Origin: Treponema sp.
GTDB lineage: Bacteria; Spirochaetota; Spirochaetia; Treponematales; Treponemataceae
DNA: 64,000 nucleotides
Assembly: GCA_017934745.1 (NCBI GenBank)
Contig: JAGBIY010000003.1
Coordinates: 62,001-126,000, forward strand
Reading direction: 5' to 3'
Both the position numbers and the translations under genes were made by a program. Below the pieces are notes generated by a model, which saw only the letters and a list, made by a program, of their open reading frames with translations, searched no databases and was not told the DNA's origin. This document shows positions 59,133-64,000 of the stretch, in pieces; the first letter of the stretch is position 1; each line of letters begins with the position of its first letter.

Positions 59133-62100
59133 ATGAAAAAGATTTTATTTACATCCGCACTTGCCTTCGCGGTCTTCTCAACCGCAATCGCGACGGGCGC
59201 GGACAAGGAGACAGTCTATTTCTCCCCGAACAACGACGGAACTAAAGACGTTCTCGAAATTCCAATCCAAATCAAGGAAAAGAGGTACGTCAAAAGCTGG
59301 AGCCTCGTAATCGAGAACGAGAGCGGCGAAATCGTCAGGACAGTCGAAAACAAGGACAAGAGGGACGCGAAACTCACGTTCAAGGGATTCTGGAAAGCCC
59401 TCTTCACGCCGAAGAACGGAGTGGCCATTCCGTCGACAGTTTCATGGAACGGAGTCATGGACAACGGAGAAATCGCGCCGGACGGAAACTACAGGTACTA
59501 CATGACGGCGACTGACGACAACGGAAACACGGGCATGACAGACAAGCTTTCGGTCGTCGTCGACAACACTCCGCCGGAAATAGCTCTCGCAAAGCCTTCC
59601 GACGACGGAAAGATTTTCGGAGAGGGCGCGAAAGTGCTGTTCCCGGTCGAACAGTCAGGCTCCAACGAAGAGGAGTGGACGGGAGTCTTCCTCGACGTGC
59701 GCGGGAACCCGGTCAAGACAATCAAGTGGACGAAGAGCGAGCCGCTCAAATTCGAGTGGAACGGAACGGACGACACTGGTCTACCGCTCCCCGACGGAGT
59801 GTACTCGTACAAGATAAGCTCGACGGACAAGGCTGGAAACTACTCGGAGGATTCCATTCCCAACATCATCTACTCGGCCGAGAAACCCGCCACGAACATC
59901 GCAATCACCGAAGGAAAATACTTCTCCCCGCAGGGAAACAGCTCGACCAAGGAAATCAAATTCGACGTGAAAATTCCGGTTCCCGACGAACGCTCTGGCA
60001 ACAAGCTCACAGAGTGGTCTGTCAAAATCATAGACGACAAGGGAACGGTCTACCGCACTTTCTTCGGCACGGACAATCCTCCGAAAGAGATTTCATGGAA
60101 CGGAAAGACCGACAGCGGAGAATTCGTCAAGGAAGGAAACAGCTACCAGGCAGCGGTCAAGGCCAAGTACCTCAACGGCTACGAGACCGCCCCACTCTCC
60201 TCCCCGCTCTTCACACTCGACAACACAGAACCTAAGGCGAAAATCGCCGCGAAGAACCTCACGTTCTCCCCGGACGGAGACGGAAATCTCGACGCGATGG
60301 AAATAGAGCAGACGTTCCCGGAAGACCCGCTCGGCTCTCCAATCGAGGACTGGAAAGGAAAGCTCGTCAACGCGAGGGGCGAGACTGTCAAGGAAGTCGA
60401 TTTCGGAGCGTTCCCACCGGCCACGTTCTCATGGGACGGTCTCGACAACGACAGCAAACTCGTGGAGGACGGAACATACAAGTACGTGCTCGCCGCGTCC
60501 GACAAGGCCGGAAACACTAGCGAAATCTCCGTGGCCGACATCAAGCTCGACACAAGCAAGACGGAGCTTCTCCTGAACCTGAACAAGACGGCGTTCAACC
60601 CGGACAGGCCGGCCGACATCAGGATAACGCCGGTCGTCAAGTCGTCCAGCAAAATCACGAACTACGCGCTCTCAATCATGGACGAAGGCGGAAAAGAAGT
60701 TTGGAAGCAGGAAGGCTCGTTCCTCCCGGCTTCGTTCACATGGACAGGAAAGGGCAGCGACAACGCCACATGCAAGGACGGACAGTACACCGCAGTCCTC
60801 AACGCGAAATCGGAGAACGGCTCTTCTTCTTCCGTGAAGTCGCAGAAGTTCCTCATCGACACGGTTCCTCCAGCGATTTCTCTCGCTCCGAAATTCACGC
60901 ACTTCTCACCGGACAGCGACGGACAGAAGGACGCCGTTCCTATCGAAGTCAAATCTTCGGCAGAGGAGTCATGGACGGCGCGCGTCTACAACTCAAAGAA
61001 CGAATCCGTCAAGACCTACACATGGAAGGGCGAAGTCCCGTCGTTCGACTTCGACGGAACCGACTCAAAGGGAAACACACTTCCTGACGGAACATACAAA
61101 ATCGTCTTCACGTCCGAGGACGCGGCGGGAAACAAATCGTCGGAGGAAATCCCGAACGTCGTCGTTGACAACAGGGAAGCGAAGGCATACGTCACGGCAG
61201 AATCCCAGGCGTTCAGCCCGAACGGAGACGGCAAATTCGACACGCAGAAGTTCACGATAAAGAATTCACTCAACGACGGAATCGAAAGCTGGAAATTCTC
61301 AATCGCCACGGCTGACGGAAAAGTCGTCAAGTCATGGACGAACGAGACGCTCAAGGACATTCCTTCATCGCTCGTATGGGACGGAACCGGGGACGATGGA
61401 AAGCCGGTCGAAGACAACGTGTACACGGCGCGTCTCAACATCGATTACGAGAAGGGCAACAAAGTGGACACCGTATCCCCAGCGTTCATCTCGTGCGTGA
61501 CACCGCCGAAAGCCGCGGTCAAGACAAAGCCCGAATACTTCAGCCCGGACAACGACGGCGAGGACGACGACCTGTTCATTCAGCTCAAGGCCGACACGCT
61601 CCTTCCGCTCAAGAGCTGGAGCTTCCAGATAAACGATCCTAAAGGCGCGAAGTTCTGGAGCACAAGCGGAAAATCTTCAATCACGGAGCAAATCAAGTGG
61701 GACGGCCGCTCGAACAACAAATCGAACGAGCTTGTGCAGTCGGCGATGGACTATCCGTACACGTTCACCGTCACGGACTCGCTCGGCATGACGAGCACGG
61801 TCGAGGGAATCATCCCAATCGACATCCTTGTGGTCCCGGACGGAGACAAGCTCAAGATGGCAGTCCCTTCAATCATCTTCCGCTCGGACGCGGCTGACTT
61901 CAAGGGCGAGGGAGAACCTGGAGTCGCTAAGGGCAAGGGCTTGAGCAAGGAGCAGATTGCGAACAACGAGAGAATCCTCAAAAGAATCGCGGTCGTCCTG
62001 AACAAGTTCAAGAGCTACAAGGTCACGGTCGAAGGACACGCGAACAGCATGTCCGGCACGGCAGCGGAAGAGGAAGGAACGAACGTCGCCCTCTACGGAC

Positions 62101-62282
62101 CTGGTCTCAAGCAGCTCTCGAAAGAGCGCGCGGACTTCGTGCGGAAGCAGCTCGTAAAATACGGGGTCTCTTCCAGCAGGCTCTCGGCGGTCGGAATGGG
62201 CGGAACCCAGCCAATCGTCGACAGGACGGACAAGGCGAACAACTGGAAAAACAGGCGAGTGGAATTCATTTTGATAAAATAG
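59133..62282 (+). CDS. Surface protein with seven FlgD/Ig-like repeats and OmpA C-terminus
   Basis: 1049 residues. Signal peptide of about 24. Seven repeats of roughly 110 residues each begin with F(S/N)PxxDGxxD-type segments (FSPNNDGTKD, FSPDGDGNLD, FSPDSDGQKD, FSPNGDGKFD, FSPDNDGEDD and two weaker forms), which look like calcium-binding loops at the start of FlgD-type Ig domains. The last 130 residues are OmpA-like: VTVEGHANSMSG and LSKERADFVRKQLVKYGV, RRVEFILIK. The OmpA part should hold peptidoglycan, the repeats reach outwards or through the periplasm. Confidence 0.88.
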   Translation: MKKILFTSALAFAVFSTAIATGADKETVYFSPNNDGTKDVLEIPIQIKEKRYVKSWSLVIENESGEIVRTVENKDKRDAKLTFKGFWKALFTPKNGVAIPSTVSWNGVMDNGEIAPDGNYRYYMTATDDNGNTGMTDKLSVVVDNTPPEIALAKPSDDGKIFGEGAKVLFPVEQSGSNEEEWTGVFLDVRGNPVKTIKWTKSEPLKFEWNGTDDTGLPLPDGVYSYKISSTDKAGNYSEDSIPNIIYSAEKPATNIAITEGKYFSPQGNSSTKEIKFDVKIPVPDERSGNKLTEWSVKIIDDKGTVYRTFFGTDNPPKEISWNGKTDSGEFVKEGNSYQAAVKAKYLNGYETAPLSSPLFTLDNTEPKAKIAAKNLTFSPDGDGNLDAMEIEQTFPEDPLGSPIEDWKGKLVNARGETVKEVDFGAFPPATFSWDGLDNDSKLVEDGTYKYVLAASDKAGNTSEISVADIKLDTSKTELLLNLNKTAFNPDRPADIRITPVVKSSSKITNYALSIMDEGGKEVWKQEGSFLPASFTWTGKGSDNATCKDGQYTAVLNAKSENGSSSSVKSQKFLIDTVPPAISLAPKFTHFSPDSDGQKDAVPIEVKSSAEESWTARVYNSKNESVKTYTWKGEVPSFDFDGTDSKGNTLPDGTYKIVFTSEDAAGNKSSEEIPNVVVDNREAKAYVTAESQAFSPNGDGKFDTQKFTIKNSLNDGIESWKFSIATADGKVVKSWTNETLKDIPSSLVWDGTGDDGKPVEDNVYTARLNIDYEKGNKVDTVSPAFISCVTPPKAAVKTKPEYFSPDNDGEDDDLFIQLKADTLLPLKSWSFQINDPKGAKFWSTSGKSSITEQIKWDGRSNNKSNELVQSAMDYPYTFTVTDSLGMTSTVEGIIPIDILVVPDGDKLKMAVPSIIFRSDAADFKGEGEPGVAKGKGLSKEQIANNERILKRIAVVLNKFKSYKVTVEGHANSMSGTAAEEEGTNVALYGPGLKQLSKERADFVRKQLVKYGVSSSRLSAVGMGGTQPIVDRTDKANNWKNRRVEFILIK

Positions 62283-62312
62283 GCCTGTTCTGGACACCGC
62301 ATTAAACTGATT

Positions 62313-62345
62313 GGCGCGCTTGGAGACGGGCGCGCCTTTCTTTTG
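62313..62345 (+). terminator. Terminator after the Ig/OmpA gene
   Basis: GGCGCGC (62313-62319) pairs with GCGCGCC (62330-62336), then TTTCTTTT. The next gene starts only 19 bp later, so it may be read through in part. Confidence 0.65.
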
Positions 62346-62363
62346 CCCCTTGGGCAAGGAAAA

Positions 62364-63155
62364 ATGACAATGGACGAAAAACTCAAAGAGACGCTGCGCG
62401 CGCTCGCGGAAAAATACGAGACGGAAGAGTTCATCGACAAGGACCCATCGAAATTCATGCACCAAATCGACGACCGGAAAAACCAGGAGCTTGTGGCGTT
62501 CCTATCAGCGAACCTTGCGTTCGGCAAAAGGGAGCAGATTCTCGGCCACATCCAGCTCATACTCGACCGTTCGGGAAACGACATGGCGAAATGGATAGGC
62601 GACGGAAAATTCAGGGATTTCTTCCCCGACAACGAAAAGTCATTCTACAGGACGTACTCCAACAAGACGATGCTTCTCTTTTTTGAAACGCTCAAGGGAA
62701 TACTCGAAGAGAGCGAAACGCTCGGTGAGCACGCGAGAAGGACATGGGAGAGCGAAAAGGAAAAAAGCGGCGGATTCCTCCACTTGGCGGTAGCGGGACT
62801 CTTCCCAAAAGAATGTACCCTTCTCCCCCACTCCGCAGACTCGGCCGCGAAAAAAGTGAACATGTTCCTCAGGTGGATGTGCAGGACGGACTCCCCCGTG
62901 GACTTGGGGCTTTGGACGTGGCACGACAGGAGGAAGCTCCTCATACCTCTCGACACGCACGTCATGCAGGAGGCGACGCGCTTCAATCTGATAGAGGCGA
63001 ATTCGAAGGGCAAGACGAAGGGGGCGAATTTGAAGACGGCGGTGGAGCTGACGGAAAAACTCTCGGAAGTCTTCCCCGACGACCCCGTGAAAGGAGACTT
63101 CGCTTTGTTCGGGCTTGGAGTCGACGGAGACAGGCAGTCCTCAACACTTGGGTGA
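62364..63155 (+). CDS. TIGR02757 (DUF2400) family protein
   Basis: 263 residues from the ATG at 62364 with AAGGA upstream. The family motif DRKNQELVAFLSANLAFGKR near residue 39 and the C-terminal LDTHVMQEATRFNL with GDFALFGLGV are visible. This conserved family resembles helix-hairpin-helix glycosylases in outline but has no proven activity. Confidence 0.88.
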   Translation: MTMDEKLKETLRALAEKYETEEFIDKDPSKFMHQIDDRKNQELVAFLSANLAFGKREQILGHIQLILDRSGNDMAKWIGDGKFRDFFPDNEKSFYRTYSNKTMLLFFETLKGILEESETLGEHARRTWESEKEKSGGFLHLAVAGLFPKECTLLPHSADSAAKKVNMFLRWMCRTDSPVDLGLWTWHDRRKLLIPLDTHVMQEATRFNLIEANSKGKTKGANLKTAVELTEKLSEVFPDDPVKGDFALFGLGVDGDRQSSTLG

Positions 63156-63184
63156 AACATGCCGATATGTAAGACGGAGACACT

Positions 63185-64000
63185 ATGAATTCTTTAAATG
63201 TTGCTGATATCAAAAACGACGAGACCTTCAAGGCTTCGCTCTACATCGATGACAAATTCTTCCTCATGAACGATGGAATTCCGTTCTCGTCGAGGCTCAA
63301 GTCCACCTTGCTCGAATGGAACTTCAAGACAATTCTCATCGACAACGAAGCACAGATAGCGAAGGCAGCCGCCGCGAAACCGGTGGATCTCAAATCGTTC
63401 GAGACAGTCAGCATCGACGACGTGATGAATGACACTCCGTCCGAAGAAAAGGAAAGTGCGAAAAACGCGGTCGCTCTCCAAAACAACAAAGAAATCAACG
63501 AAACGATAGCGTCTTATTTGGAAAAGCTCCGAAAAATAGAAGAATCCGACATGGACACGAAGCAGATGCTCGTGAAAAAAGTCTACGACGCGTTCATGAA
63601 GTACATCACAAAGATATACACGAGGTTCGTCACGCACAGGGAGCTGAAAATCGGGCTGATTTCGGAAGCCGTCCAGAATTTCTGCGACTTCATAGCAGAG
63701 AACAAGAAGTACATGCTCAGAATCCAGCCGCAGCTCGACGAGAAGGACAACAAGAATTTCATAATCAGCCACTCCATCCGCTCCACGATATTCGCCATTG
63801 TGATAGGACAGACGCTCAAACTCCAGAGGACAAAGCTAGTCGAACTCGGAGTGGCGGCGCTTCTCCACGAAATCGGGCAGATAAAGCTTCCGCCCCAGCT
63901 GTACATAACGAACAAGAAGCTCCTCCCCGGCGAAAAGAAACTTTTGGAGAAGCACACGATTTACGGAGTGCAGATTCTGAAGGAGAACAACTTCCCCACA
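63185..64000 (+). CDS. HD-GYP-type protein, 3' end cut off
   Basis: 272 codons from the ATG at 63185 (GGAGA upstream) to the window edge. The N-terminal domain (1-60: MNSLNVADIKNDETFKAS, LLEWNFKTIL) resembles the orphan protein at 2942. A linker and helices follow. The metal-dependent phosphohydrolase part starts near 200 with SHSIRS and LLHEIGQIKLP, then EKHTIYGVQIL. In HD-GYP c-di-GMP phosphodiesterases the central motif is HD; here it is HE. The GYP motif would be outside the window. Confidence 0.85.
   Translation, partial: MNSLNVADIKNDETFKASLYIDDKFFLMNDGIPFSSRLKSTLLEWNFKTILIDNEAQIAKAAAAKPVDLKSFETVSIDDVMNDTPSEEKESAKNAVALQNNKEINETIASYLEKLRKIEESDMDTKQMLVKKVYDAFMKYITKIYTRFVTHRELKIGLISEAVQNFCDFIAENKKYMLRIQPQLDEKDNKNFIISHSIRSTIFAIVIGQTLKLQRTKLVELGVAALLHEIGQIKLPPQLYITNKKLLPGEKKLLEKHTIYGVQILKENNFPT

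Overview
The window reads as a free-living, saccharolytic Treponema (Spirochaetota) chromosome. Three things point there: a cheA-cheW/R-cheX-cheY cluster in the treponemal order, UPF0164/PorV-like and OmpA/Ig-repeat envelope proteins, and many lipoproteins with short lipoboxes. Coding DNA is moderately GC-rich and promoters are AT-rich. A 1389-residue secreted protein joining a pectin methylesterase to a rhamnogalacturonan-acetylesterase-type SGNH hydrolase suggests a pectin-using rumen or gut species such as T. saccharophilum. The species is an inference.

Layout. 1-1.8 kb: a cut-off VWA protein, tRNA-Leu(UAA) and an AIM24-family protein. 1.8-5.9 kb (minus): rpsP-khpA-rimM-trmD-rplS, then a second group with an orphan HD-GYP-type N-terminal domain, yraN and two small proteins. 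6-15 kb: an orphan D12-type adenine methylase, an RluA-type pseudouridine synthase, a D-lactate-dehydrogenase-like enzyme, aroC, a new 46-residue basic protein, a phosphohexomutase and gpmI. 15-17 kb: an AT-rich island of two XRE regulators and a lipoprotein, with a repeat element. 17-20 kb (minus): three-subunit transhydrogenase (pntA1/pntA2/pntB) interrupted by a 56-residue lipoprotein and a palindromic repeat. 20-25 kb (minus): chemotaxis operon. 25-31 kb: dapL, a two-component system, icd, murI. 31-45 kb: pentapeptide-like protein, MBL-fold protein, HExxH lipoprotein, outer-membrane protein, parE, thrA, secreted lipase-like lipoprotein, parC and a membrane protein. 44.7-49 kb: a 24-bp opposed repeat array, YigZ, an unknown protein, a DUF1703-type ATPase/nuclease and an MFS transporter. 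49-54 kb: pectin enzyme and a small secreted protein. 54-64 kb: envelope and peptidoglycan genes (DacF, M23/LysM, PorV-like, Ig/OmpA), a TIGR02757 protein and a cut-off HD-GYP protein.

The patterns that ordinary annotation does not cover are regulatory. About a dozen genes have no Shine-Dalgarno but carry a -10 hexamer exactly 6-8 nt before the ATG, so their mRNAs should be leaderless. Two secreted-protein genes have a near-identical hairpin starting at the predicted +1. Five copies of one palindromic repeat family, with ends like GAATGTCGAGTTT, lie between genes. Two genes too short for ordinary ORF calling (46 and 56 residues) are clear coding sequences.
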